A stretch of 64,000 bases of DNA from the NCBI GenBank assembly GCA_012845835.1, contig JABAKD010000006.1, forward strand, positions 1,720,116 to 1,784,115, given 5' to 3'. This document shows positions 24,935 through 34,911 of the stretch, in pieces. Under the pieces are notes generated by a model that was not told the DNA's origin, did no database searches, and saw nothing but the letters and a program-made list of their open reading frames with translations. The position numbers were made by a program, and so were the translations under genes. This stretch comes from Undaria pinnatifida. Its lineage: Eukaryota > Sar > Phaeophyceae > Laminariales > Alariaceae. Each line of letters opens with the position of its first letter. Position 1 is the stretch's first letter.

Positions 24935-26400
24935 CATGTATTGAAATGTCCCGCCCCCCGCCCCCCCCCTTCCCCCCCCGACCCCTCTTGTTCAAACGCC
25001 CCACCGAAATTAAACTCAAAATCTACCAGCGTAGTGAACACGTAAACACTACCGGCCAGCTGATGATATCATATCATTATCTGTCTAGCCATCCACGCCG
25101 TAGCTCCACCTCATCTCCGCCTTGCCCCCCCCCGCCCCCGCCCCCCTTCTTTTTGTCTTTTTTACCCCGCTCAGTTTGTTCAAACCCCCCACTTACAATC
25201 GAAATCGGCCAACGTAATAAACACTCCTACCTAATTGATATCGCGTCATTATCTTTGTAGCCGTCCATAACGTAGCTTTCATTCATTCTTACCACCTAGC
25301 ACTACGCGTATATCATGCCCCTACATATATTATAGAAAATAAAAATACACTCCAGCTGTGAGATCGAACATTTCGTCGAAACTTATCTTTGCAAGCTGTG
25401 TGTGATACTCCGATCGCGCGCATTACGAGTTGTGTGTCCTCATTAAGGATATAGATATGATCAATACGCGCGATCAGAGTATCACATACAATCTTGCGAA
25501 GATGAGTTTCGTTCAAATCTTTGATCTCACAGCTGGAGTATATTTTAATGTTATATATGTGACCTAAACTTTTTGAAAAGCCTTCCCCCTCCCCCCTCCC
25601 AGTACTTTTTTTTGTTTTTTCTGCTTTCTCTTGCTCAAACGCTCTGCGTATCAAAATCCGCCAGAGTAATAAACACTTCAACGCACTGGATATCACCTGA
25701 TTGTCTTTCTAGAGCCATCCATGCCACTGCTGCATTCCCCCCCCCCCTCCGCCCTCCTTCCCCACCACGCGCACCATCGCCTAGACCTAGTACATCACGC
25801 GTATAGCAAACCCCTACATCTATGCGACCAAAAACCCTTTCGCCCGCCCCCCGCCCCCCTCCCCCACCCCAACCTCCCCACCTCCCCACCCCACCCCCAC
25901 CCCCTCAAACACTCCGCCCTCTACTCACTGGTTGTACGACTTACAGGATATAATACATGATCAACTGGTGCATTCTCTCCAAAACCGTCAGATTTACCCC
26001 CCTGAAGGATTTATAGTTTCCACGCACAAATTGGGCTGCCCCACTCGCCCGCCCCCCCACCCCCGCTCCCCATTTGATCAAACCCAGGCCCCCACGTCCT
26101 TCAAAACTCCGCCCTCCCCTCATATTCCAATCACAGGATTCACTTGATAAAATGATGCATTTCCTTCCACAGCTGTCAGATTGTGTCCCTTTCAAAAAAG
26201 GGTTTTATAGTTTGTGCGTACAGACTGACTAACATCACCCCTGTTGACCCTGATAGCTACACTGTAGTTCCAAGGGGAGTCGCTGACCTATATCCCTAAT
26301 GAGGACGCACAACAACCCGTAATACGCGCGATCGGAGTATTACACACAGCTTGCAAAGATGAGTTTCGACCAAATCTTCGATCTCACAGCTGGAGTGTGT
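24935..26400. repeat. Poly-G mosaic repeat cluster
   Basis: Several modules of the poly-G family in minus orientation (24935-25320, 25565-26400) flank a short palindromic unit. C-rich tracts separate units that start near the sequence complementary to CGGAAACTATAAA. A terminus (CTCACAGCTGGAG) lies near 26390. Confidence 0.75.
25325..25560. mobile_element. Short MITE-like palindromic member of the poly-G family
   Basis: A plus-oriented family end (about 25333-25450) meets a minus-oriented family end (about 25455-25553), so the whole unit is a roughly 220 bp inverted repeat with both outer edges at the same terminus and AT-rich flanks (ATTATAG and GTTATAT). This implies the terminus acts as a true element end. 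No coding sequence. Confidence 0.55.
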
Positions 26401-26865
26401 TTCGATTGTTGTAGTATATCGTGGTCCGGGATATATTGTCTAAACATTTTACGGCTCATGACAAAGGAGGCCAAGTCCCGGCTGCGTACGTTGTCGAAGT
26501 TGGTTCGTGTCGGCTGCGGGGTCGAGATAGCGTTATCTTGGAACCCGAAGATTACTGGGCACAGCACTGACCGCGTGCATATCGATGTAGCACTATGCAG
26601 GAATGCCCTACTACTACCGAACAATGAAGGGTAAAGTAGGAAAACAAGATAATTACAACTGCTGTCGCGCAGGTTTTGAGCACGATATTACAACGATTAT
26701 TATGCAATAAACCACCACCCTAGAGCGGCTAGTCCGCGAACCCTAACGATGCATGCTAACCCTAGAACAAACCCAACCACACCCATCCCCGGATCGACTG
26801 CTGTAGAGCTACCTACTTCTGCTATGGAAGCGTCCGCACAATATTGGAAAATAATGTGCAGGTCC

Positions 26866-27290
26866 GAGGACCAACGCCCGAATGGGTAGGTTGGACCGTA
26901 ACTGGACCAAGTCCGGCGGAAGGCCATCTCCCATGGCCAGGGGTTTTGTTAGTGGGTGAGCTTGCGCAAGTCCCACACTACCCGGAAAGATGACATTCCG
27001 GGTGGCTATCTCCACCGAACCTGACCCTCAGGGGACAGGCCGGGTCGACATACACACGCATCCGTATACAACGGCAGCTTGCGTTGCCGGGGTTGTAACG
27101 AAGACCACTGATAGGGACAGCTTACGCTATACCTACAATGGGACCCGAAGGGTGCGCCAGCTAGCGTTGGGCTGCGAAAGCAACTGAGTTAAATCGACAC
27201 ACGACGCGTATGAAAATACGCGGAAGTGTGGTGAGCTAAAGCTTTATTTTTCCCCATCATCCGCCGGAGGATAAAAAATAAAAAAATAAA
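26866..27290 (+). repeat. Dispersed repeat, inverted partner at 61541-61953
   Basis: About 420 bp, roughly 97 percent identical by eye to the minus strand of 61541-61953. It includes a 65-codon open frame (26990-27187, starting MTFRVAISTE) that differs at two residues between copies, and a 7-bp stem with a GAAA loop (27205-27222). Identity of the element is unknown. Confidence 0.85.
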
Positions 27291-27370
27291 AATAAAAAAA
27301 AATTGCAGGTTATTTCGGTTTTAGGGAAAGATGTGTGTCGACTAGTGTCGACCCCATTACGTGGAATTCC

Positions 27371-27457
27371 AAACGACGCGTATGAAAATACGCGGAAGTG
27401 TGGTGAGCTAAAGCTATATTCTTCCCCATCCGCCGGAGGATAAAAAAAATATATATA
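27371..27457 (+). repeat. Second, adjacent copy of the repeat's end with GAAA hairpin
   Basis: Repeats 27201-27290: the hairpin CGCGTAT-GAAA-ATACGCG (27377-27394), then GGAAGTGTGGTGAGCTAAAG and the CCGCCGGAGGATAAAAA end. Only the last 90 bp or so is duplicated. Confidence 0.85.
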
Positions 27458-27459
27458 AA

Positions 27460-28470
27460 AAAAAAATTCCAACGGAAATACCGTCGTCCAAAGATCTATG
27501 ATACGTACATACATGCGTACGTATCTAAATTCCTTGTGAAGACGATATTATTTTTTCCTGCCGCCTTCAACCTCAGGGCAGCGCTCACGTATGGATCCCT
27601 ACAATAGCCATGCTTCGGGACGAGGGGTTCGATCTATGTATGGGAGTGATGAGTCTCACGGACGAAGAAACTGTCTCCTCGAGCTGTGTACGCCGTCAAA
27701 ACAGAGGAACCGCCAACTATTATTACCCATTCTTTGCGAAGCAACTACTACTGTAACAGCAGTACTTGTAGTTACGTAGTGTAACTCCAAAAAAAAAAGG
27801 AATTCTACTATTATTATTTGGTAAGAAAAGAGTAGCGCTAGTACTGCTCTTTTGACAATAATGATATCATACAACTAAAATCCGGAGACATCGTAGTGCA
27901 GACAACAGACCAAGAACAACGTTAAATCCGCCCAAAGTTTGTATTTGTTGTGAAAGAACGCCGTGTTTAGTGCGTGCGAGCCGGTCACCCCGGGGTCTAG
28001 TGGTTGCCCTCGAATACTACTACGGAGCGTTGGTCCTTCGTACTTGAGTTCAACTCTTGCCGTCGCATTGAGACTTGAATATATTTGCGTAAATATATGC
28101 AGAAAAAAAAAAAGCCAGCTGTTGAGAGCGCCAAGCAGCGGGGTGGATACTCATTATTCAACGCGAGTCGACGAGACAGCAGAATGCTGAGTTTTTCTCG
28201 CGATAAAGATAAGGCACCTACCGTACTGAGGAGGGAGGGCGAGGGCCCGCTATGTGACATCCGTGATCTGAGATATTACTGCTACAAGGGAGCGCCGGAG
28301 TAATGCGAGGAAAATATATCGGAGATGATGGGAAAATATATAGACTGTTAATGGGTAAGTTATCCGATTCATCATACGTGATCACACGGTACGCTGCGTA
28401 AACCTTGAAAGGGCAGCGTAGAGCGTGTGACGAATGGGAAAGAGTGGTTGGTCCCTTTACACCACAGACA
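27460..28470. other. Unassigned region
   Basis: No gene, RNA or named repeat recognised. Several short frames exist on both strands without motifs. Confidence 0.5.
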
Positions 28471-28473
28471 GAC

Positions 28474-28487
28474 GCAACAGCAACAGC

Positions 28488-28530
<43 letters not shown>

Positions 28531-28578
28531 CCAACAACAACAACAACACCAACAACAACAACAACAGCAGCAGCAACC

Positions 28579-28648
<70 letters not shown>

Positions 28649-28649
28649 C
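28474..28649. repeat. (CAA)n microsatellite, about 176 bp
   Basis: CAA/CAG/CCA trinucleotides; frames of poly-Gln, poly-Asn and poly-Thr result. Not linked to the GCGAGTT motif that precedes the shorter AAC runs. Confidence 0.97.
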
Positions 28650-28859
28650 GCACTATCGTGGAACCTCTATTACTAATGGACAGAAGTTCCAGGTATATAG
28701 TTGAGGATCACAAATAGGTTACACTTAAGCTCAATCATCAAAGACGAGCGAAATCCGTAGCAAGTCAGACTGTAAAACCGAGCGTATGACAGCGAGCAGA
28801 GGCTGCCGCAGGCTAAAAACAGTGTGCGCGTACCGTGCGAAATCCGTTTATCATAAATC

Positions 28860-29060
28860 TAGTTTTTACGTCTCAGAGCATCTTACGTTTGTCTTAGCGC
28901 GCCTTGCATTCGTCTTAGCTCGTCTAAAAATCTTCTTCGTGTGTCTTAAATTCGTCTTGGCGCGTTTGTTTCATCAATTTTGGTCTATGAGGCCATTTCT
29001 TATGCAGTCGGATTCCGCCAGTCGAAAACGGCCTTTTTCGACTGGAGGACTGTTTTTCGA
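28860..29060 (+). repeat. Repeat with CGTCTTRGC motifs and inverted AGTCGAAAA block
   Basis: Several copies of CGTCTTAGC/CGTCTTGGC precede CCATTTCTTATGCAGTCGGA and a Cys-rich-looking but non-coding inverted motif (AGTCGAAAACGG, TTTTTCGACTGG). The block at 28985-29050 recurs in inverted orientation at about 32045-32105. Confidence 0.6.
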
Positions 29061-29144
29061 CTGGATTCTTCTGGTCTTTCTTCTTATCGTCAGTCGAGTC
29101 GATTCTCAGTTCTATAGTTTTTGTGCTCTTCCTGTGTGTGTGTG

Positions 29145-29515
29145 TTCTTCACATTAAACCGTTCTTCTACTCGTCGACATCCAGCACACCCAGTGTCCGT
29201 ACTGATTCTTCACCCTAGAAAGATCAGCTCTGTGGTCACAAGCCACGACACAGAGATAATGCATCGTAATGCATTCGACAACGCAATGTCATGCCCTAGT
29301 ACTGGGTACGACAGGCACAACATACATACGTCAGCAACAGAAATACATTGGAAGAGAGAAATACGAAATAAACAAAAACAAAAACAAAAACAAAAAACAA
29401 AAACAAAATAAGAAAACAAATAAAAACAAAGATAAAAATAAAACAAAAAATGAAACAAACAAAATGAAGGGGAAATCGAAGAAACAACCCAACCGGAAAG
29501 GAGAGCCAAAGCTCG
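29145..29515 (+). repeat. Dispersed repeat, inverted partner at 63638-64000
   Basis: About 365 bp, nearly identical to the reverse strand at the right edge of the window. It includes an A/C-rich low-complexity part (AAACAAAAACAAAAAC units). No coding function; the element is not named. Confidence 0.88.
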
Positions 29516-29902
29516 GAAAAGAAACATAATAAAATGAAATAAAATAAAGTAAAGTAAAACCAAAATAAGATAATCCGAACACGAGCCAAAAACCTGGACA
29601 CGCAAGGAGGGAACAAAGGGGAAAAACTTCCTAGAGACGGTTGGTGTGAGGGAGTAATGCTGTACAGCTAGTCGAAATCATTTGGCAGCTCTGTGCTTCG
29701 CGCTTTCTTCGCGAGCAACGGCTCGACGAACCCTTGTCCCAGGGAGTTGATGGCTTTGGGCTTGGCAGAAAGCCGCCAAAGCTACGTTCGTGGAGTTGCA
29801 CTCAGCCGAGAGCCGCCAAAGCTTCAGCAGCCGCAGCCGTTGTTGGCCGAATAGGATCGAAACCGCGCATTTCTGTCGTCGTGTGATACACGAACTTGAT
29901 CA

Positions 29903-29918
29903 TGCGAGTTGATGTGAG

Positions 29919-29950
<32 letters not shown>

Positions 29951-29952
29951 CC
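29903..29952 (+). repeat. GCGAGTTGATGTGAGAAC plus (AAC)n
   Basis: Second copy of the constant motif with an AAC tail; a perfect AAC run of about 31 bp follows. Confidence 0.75.
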
Positions 29953-30071
29953 ACGCTGCTAGCGAAAAAAGCTAGGAATGCGCAACGCTGAGTTGCTGCG
30001 AGAAGCAACAGCTGGGATAGCCAAGCCAGCGTCAGGGCCTTGTATGATACTGCAGTGTGGTACCTGGTATG

Positions 30072-30341
30072 TGTGAAATTAATAGGTGGGGGACACAGAG
30101 TGCCCCCTGCAGGTCTGCCAATTGAGCAGGTCTTCGGGGAGTACTCACTTTCGTTCCTTCGTAGAGATGTAGCTTTATTCGTTTCCACCAGAGCCCGGGA
30201 TAGCTTCTGAGATCGGAGGCGCGTGCCTCCGATCTAATTCCTAACTTCCCCGAATATAAACCGCCAACCTTATCATACGAAACCCATCCAAATGATCTCA
30301 AATTCGGATACCTACAGGCCTTTCGAGGCCGTATCTTAACA
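30072..30341 (-). repeat. TRIM 3' LTR (left)
   Basis: 270 bp; TG...CA termini; contains an 11-bp-stem hairpin (AGATCGGAGGC and its complement). Identical to 31172-31441. Confidence 0.85.
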
Positions 30342-30559
30342 CTAGCCCACCCTGATGAGTCGCATATGCAGAAATATGGGAGATTCGGGGAAACTCCGGT
30401 TCTACGAACTAGACCATGAGTCGAAGATGCGGCTCCTCAAACCCCACTCCCACACCTCTAACCGTCTGGCTATGGAGCCAGGAACACGCGAAGAAAAGCA
30501 GTAGAAAGAAAAACAGACCCTACAGCAAGGCAATAGTCACCCATCAAAAACTTGCCGCA

Positions 30560-30815
30560 TGCCGCCGGCGTGGCGGGGGGGCAGAAAAGGCTCTAGAACC
30601 TGCCGCATGCCGCCGGTGTGGCGGGGGGGGGCAGGAAAGGCTCTACGGTAAACCAACCACAGAAAAGGTACTATGGCGATGCCTCGCAAAAGATCTCGGT
30701 GTTTTAGTGTTGGCCTTCCCACACCTCAAACCGACCGCCACCTCGTGGTCAGAAAAAGTGTTTCGAGGGTCGACCGTCCCACACCTCAAACCGACCGCCA
30801 CCGCCTGGTCAGGGA
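30560..30815. repeat. Two tandem duplications inside the TRIM
   Basis: A unit of about 47 bp containing TGCCGCATGCCGCCGG occurs twice (about 30552-30645), and a unit of about 65 bp containing CCACACCTCAAACCGACCGC occurs twice (about 30719-30810). Confidence 0.8.
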
Positions 30816-31113
30816 GAGGGGGGGATGCACACATACGCGTAAAAAAGGCGACGCGCCGTCGCTGCAGCTATATTGTTGCGCGGCGCGTACCTAGAGGGGG
30901 AGCGCGCAAAGCGCAGGCTCCCGTGCCATGGTTGATGGGGGCGGCGTTTGGAGCGCGTACCCCCATTGCTGAGTTTATGCCGCGGCGGAGGGAAACGGCG
31001 CTGGAAGCGCGGTTCCCGTTGCCGAAAGCACTGTCTTGGGTGGGCTCGTGCCCCGCACTGAACATGCTGCCTTGGGTGGGGTCCCTCTCACCTCTACCGC
31101 GTTTCACGATTTT

Positions 31114-31169
31114 GGATTCGAAACCCATTGTGATTTCACGCGCAGGTTCGTGTCCTGCCGACGACGCCA
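31114..31169 (+). other. 3' half of a class II tRNA (tRNA-Ser-like) used as primer-binding region
   Basis: On the plus strand: an anticodon loop TTCGAAA (anticodon CGA), a variable-arm hairpin GTGA-TT-TCAC, a T arm GCAGG-TTCGTGT-CCTGC, an acceptor strand CGACGAC, discriminator G and CCA, ending 2 nt before the LTR. Long variable arm, CGA anticodon and discriminator G all point to tRNA-Ser. The 5' half is absent, so it is not a tRNA gene. Position 58 of the T loop, A in essentially all tRNAs, is T here. Confidence 0.65.
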
Positions 31170-31171
31170 CT

Positions 31172-31441
31172 TGTGAAATTAATAGGTGGGGGACACAGAG
31201 TGCCCCCTGCAGGTCTGCCAATTGAGCAGGTCTTCGGGGAGTACTCACTTTCGTTCCTTCGTAGAGATGTAGCTTTATTCGTTTCCACCAGAGCCCGGGA
31301 TAGCTTCTGAGATCGGAGGCGCGTGCCTCCGATCTAATTCCTAACTTCCCCGAATATAAACCGCCAACCTTATCATACGAAACCCATCCAAATGATCTCA
31401 AATTCGGATACCTACAGGCCTTTCGAGGCCGTATCTTAACA
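31172..31441 (-). repeat. TRIM 5' LTR (right)
   Basis: Identical to 30072-30341. Followed on the minus strand by the primer-binding region. Confidence 0.85.
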
Positions 31442-31789
31442 TATGGGTGTGTGGCCGTGTGGCCGTTTGGGTGTGTGTTTGGTGGTGGGATGAGCGATGC
31501 GATCGGTTCAAAAAACACGTTAAAAACTTTTTTGACTGAGTTTTTCGACTGGATCCGCCAGTCGGAATTCTCAGTCGAAAAAAGTTGAGTCGTTAAAGAC
31601 CTTTTTCGACAGTGTAGTGGTACTCCGAGTGGGGGATGCGTGGTTGGTCGGTGTTGGGAGGCGTGCTCCTCATGGGTTCCGGTGCCCTTGTTTGGTCTCT
31701 CCTCATGGCTCGCTGGATAGACTCAAAAGCTTATATATTTTTTCCCTACATTGAATGCTGAATGACAGCAATAATAGCAGGTCTGCATG

Positions 31790-31840
31790 GTAGCGCAGGG
31801 TAGAGCAGGGTAGAGCAGGGTAGAGCAGGGTAGAGCAGGT
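31790..31840. repeat. 10-bp tandem repeat (TAGAGCAGGG)
   Basis: About five units, the first one variant (TAGCGCAGGG). Confidence 0.9.
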
Positions 31841-32034
31841 AGTGAGATGTGGGGCGTCCCTCTTGTCTCATCATCGTCATCTACATTATCGCCCATCTAT
31901 GATGGCCTTGACGTGAATGAATGTGACATCTACTGTCACGTGGTTTAACCTCAACCATGACATGGCTTCACGTCGAATCTATAAAACTATCCTTCTACGG
32001 AAGGCACTCCATTACAACAGCGTAAAGAAAGCCC

Positions 32035-32210
32035 GATATGGGCTTCCGTCGAAAAAGGCCGTTTTCGACTGACAAATCCGACTGCATGAGAAATGGCCTG
32101 AAGATGTTTTACTCGTCCTGGCGCGTCTTACATTCATTCGTCTTGGCAAGTTTTGTGGTTTTATGTTGCCGCGTCTTGGGTCCGCCTTGGCACGTCTTAG
32201 AATCGTCTTG
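32035..32210. repeat. Inverted partner of 28985-29050 with CGTCTTGGC motifs
   Basis: GTCGAAAAAGGCCGTTTTCG then TCCGACTGCATGAGAAATGG is the complement of the 28985-29050 block. The CGTCTTGGC motifs beside it are in the same orientation as in the left copy, so the two ends are not a simple terminal inverted repeat. A further AGTCGAAAA palindrome lies at about 31520-31605. Confidence 0.55.
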
Positions 32211-33901
32211 AATAATGTGTACTAAAAACGAAAAAAACGTCGAAAAACAACCGACGGAGGTGGTAGTAGTACAGCAGTCGACCCCGCTTGAAAGACACAC
32301 CACGTTTTCTTTTTCGAGTGTCCTTGACGCGGATAAGTGTCTTGAAGATTCCGCGGTCACAAACTCACCTTCCCCGGGGGAAACGTAGGCGTAGAATGTA
32401 AATATTGCCAAACGACGCGCACTCGCAGCAGGAATGCGACCACGAAACGGTGTTGTTGTTTGAAATTTACGACACGAGATGATTTGAAGGCCGCAACTGC
32501 TGCTGCTTTACCCCAATGCGTGCATAACATCGTTTGAATTTCTCTCTGCCACCGAAACGCGGGAAGAGGTGCAGCACGACCTACATAGTGTAATGTGTAC
32601 GGTAGTGCTCTGGTGTTGTATGCTTTTATTATTGTTGTTGAGGCGTTGTCCTCACGGTGAACATCACATCCGTTTTTAGCACTCTGATACGATACGGGGA
32701 CGGCTGCCACCTGGAAACCAAACAAAACCATCCGCACGTGGGACGACACTGCTGTTTGGTAAAATTTTCGTAACGCAGACAACACCAGACACCGAAATAT
32801 CGGGAAAGTACACCGAAAACGAGGACACCGCCCCTTCCCAAAGGTAAAAACGAGGCAACCACAAAACAAATTATTAATATGACAAGTTTAGCTAATAATA
32901 AACGAGACTTCACCCAAGACAAACAAAAAAAACACCAAACAACGAACGCGGGTATCCAAAGTGCCGTTGGCCTAAAACAAAACACTACGCCGCCCACATA
33001 TTTAGAAGAGTCGCCTGCACCTCGCCCCCTTTCTTCGCTCTTCGCTTGACTTGATTTTCATGAGTGAACGAATGCACGGTCTTCGAAAGGAGGTACGCCG
33101 TTTGGCTGTACTCGCCGTCTCTTCCGTCCGTTCGCGTACAAACAGCTATCATTGTAGTGGAGAAAAACATACTTTTTCATGAAAAAAAAGGGCAATAACC
33201 AAAAACGGGTATACCCAGTCACTTTCTTATAAAAAAAAGGTACACTCTAAAATAAAGCGAAAAACGCACCCCACGAGCCACGCGATTGGCCAGAAAACAG
33301 TTGTACCTGGTTTTGAGATATATTGTCCCGGGTACACCCGTAAATGACCATTATGTTTGGCTTTCACCCGTTTTCGATTGTATCTAACCAATCAGATGCC
33401 TCCATATACATTATCCCCAATCAGAGGTAATGCATTGATCCCCTATAATATACGACCGTCGCTTTCGCTAGGATGGAACGCGATCGTGGTGCCGGAAAGA
33501 AAGGCCAAGAGGTTCACATCAGCTTCGACCCCCTTCCACATTAAACACCACTTCACCCCTGTCACACACGTAGCTAAAGAAGACAACCCAGCAGGAAACT
33601 GGCGTCCCTGTATCCGTCAGCACCGCCACGCGTGCCCACAGCAACATCCCCCCTACTGATGCCACCGAGGTTGCCAACTCGTACCATGATTTTTGCCCCA
33701 GGCGTATTTTCAGGCTCTCTCCGACGCGTCGTACGGGGAGCGTTTTTGATGAATACCTGGTGCCTGGTTTCATATCGATAGGGCCCATCATATGCCAGGT
33801 ACCAGGTATACGTAAAAAGAAAGGCCCATACGTGAAAGAAAAGCTGAAAGGTTTCGTCATCTACATACCAATACCTGCCTGGTATATGTCTACATTGATT
33901 A
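32211..33901. other. Unassigned region
   Basis: No supported gene. A minus-strand frame at 33519-33860 has hydrophobic stretches but no diagnostic motif. Confidence 0.45.
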
Positions 33902-33932
33902 TGCGAGTTAATGTGAGAACAACAACAACAAC
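33902..33932 (+). repeat. GCGAGTTAATGTGAGAAC plus (AAC)n
   Basis: Third plus-strand copy of the motif, with a short AAC tail. Confidence 0.75.
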
Positions 33933-34075
33933 TACGTGCTGAGGGGCTGATCATACTGCTCGTATGATGCAATTACGAAACTACAATAATTACTGCTATA
34001 AATGATCATATGATACTTAGTATTATCGTTCAACAGTCCATGTTTGACGAGTACCTTGTGGTAGTATGTGGTACA

Positions 34076-34379
34076 TTTTTTTTTTTTTTGCACACTTTCA
34101 CTTTGCAGCTTCTGGACAAGCCGTGGTCACAGGTGTCATCCCTTCTCCTCCCCGGTTCTTGCCTTCAATTTTTATCGCGCATAGGGTTCAGCAGTCTCAC
34201 TGCTCGTCGATTGTTCATCGAGTGTTGCTAACTCACGCACTCGCGCTTTCCGCAAGTCAATTTGTCCACGAGAAAAAGTCCCAACGAATCTATACGAGTA
34301 TGCACTCGGCGGGGCTCGAACTCACGAAACTGACCTATACCAGGCTCGAGGATAACCTGATAGGCCACCGGGGCGACCG
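34076..34379 (-). mobile_element. tRNA-derived SINE, complete copy with poly-A tail
   Basis: On the minus strand the head starts GGTCGCCCCGGTGG and contains A-box-like and B-box-like (GAGTTCGAGCCCC) sequences. The body follows, and the copy ends in an A run (plus-strand T run 34076-34089). It is closely related to 58358-58654 and 62444-62753. SINEs are transcribed by RNA polymerase III and moved by LINE enzymes. Confidence 0.75.
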
Positions 34380-34911
34380 GCATCCACCACTATCGTAGTA
34401 CGAGTACGAATGAGTGTGATCACAACAGCAAATACACGTATTTCATTATCGCTCGCTCGTTCTCTCGCACGCCGTCGCTCTTGTTACTACCATGTCCCAT
34501 GGTCATGGGGATGACACTCTGTTTTGAGGTGATGAATACAGTACATGTTTGACGAGAAATCTCGTATACGTGTACATATCGTAGTACGAATACGAAGAAT
34601 GAGGGTGATCATGACAACAAGTGCATGCATTCGATTACCAACAACACAGCAGACATATACCTTGTACGAGTACACGTCATGTCTAGCGTCAGCAGGCCAA
34701 AAAACGAGAGGTTCATCGACTGGCAGTCGCGTGGCTCGTGGGGTTCGTTTTTCACTAGTTTTGAAGGTGTAACCGTTTTTGAGAAAAAAGTGACCGGGTA
34801 TACCCGTTTTTCGTTATTGCCAAAAAATATATTAATAATAATACAACCCTACCCATGATAAGATTTCGCCCACATAATATATTTCAACTTCCAACAAGCA
34901 GCTTGAAAATT

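Larger units (their letters stand above)
30072..31441 (-). mobile_element. Young TRIM-like LTR retroelement, 1370 bp
   Basis: Two direct repeats of 270 bp, identical over their full length, begin TG and end CA and enclose 830 bp. A 4-bp target duplication TATG flanks the whole (30068-30071 and 31442-31445). Orientation is minus: next to the right LTR lies a primer-binding region reading TGGCGTCGTCGGCAGGACAC on the minus strand, and the LTR carries TATA-like and AATAAA motifs in that direction. There is no gag or pol, so it must use another element's enzymes. The plus-strand 269-codon frame across the interior contains tandem duplications and is not considered a gene. Identical LTRs imply very recent insertion. 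Confidence 0.85.

Noticed and set aside
30351-30400. CTGATGAG followed by GAAA, hammerhead-ribozyme-like core in the TRIM interior
   Set aside because: The base before GAAA is A instead of C, stem II would be about 3 bp, and stems I and III cannot be drawn. A retrozyme is not supported.
30416-31225. 269-codon plus-strand frame in the TRIM
   Set aside because: Runs into the LTR, contains tandem duplications and is opposite to the element's transcription sense.
33519-33860. Minus-strand frame faintly resembling the start of SEC11 signal peptidase
   Set aside because: The Ser-Gly-Ser-Met catalytic motif is absent and the similarity is a few spaced residues.
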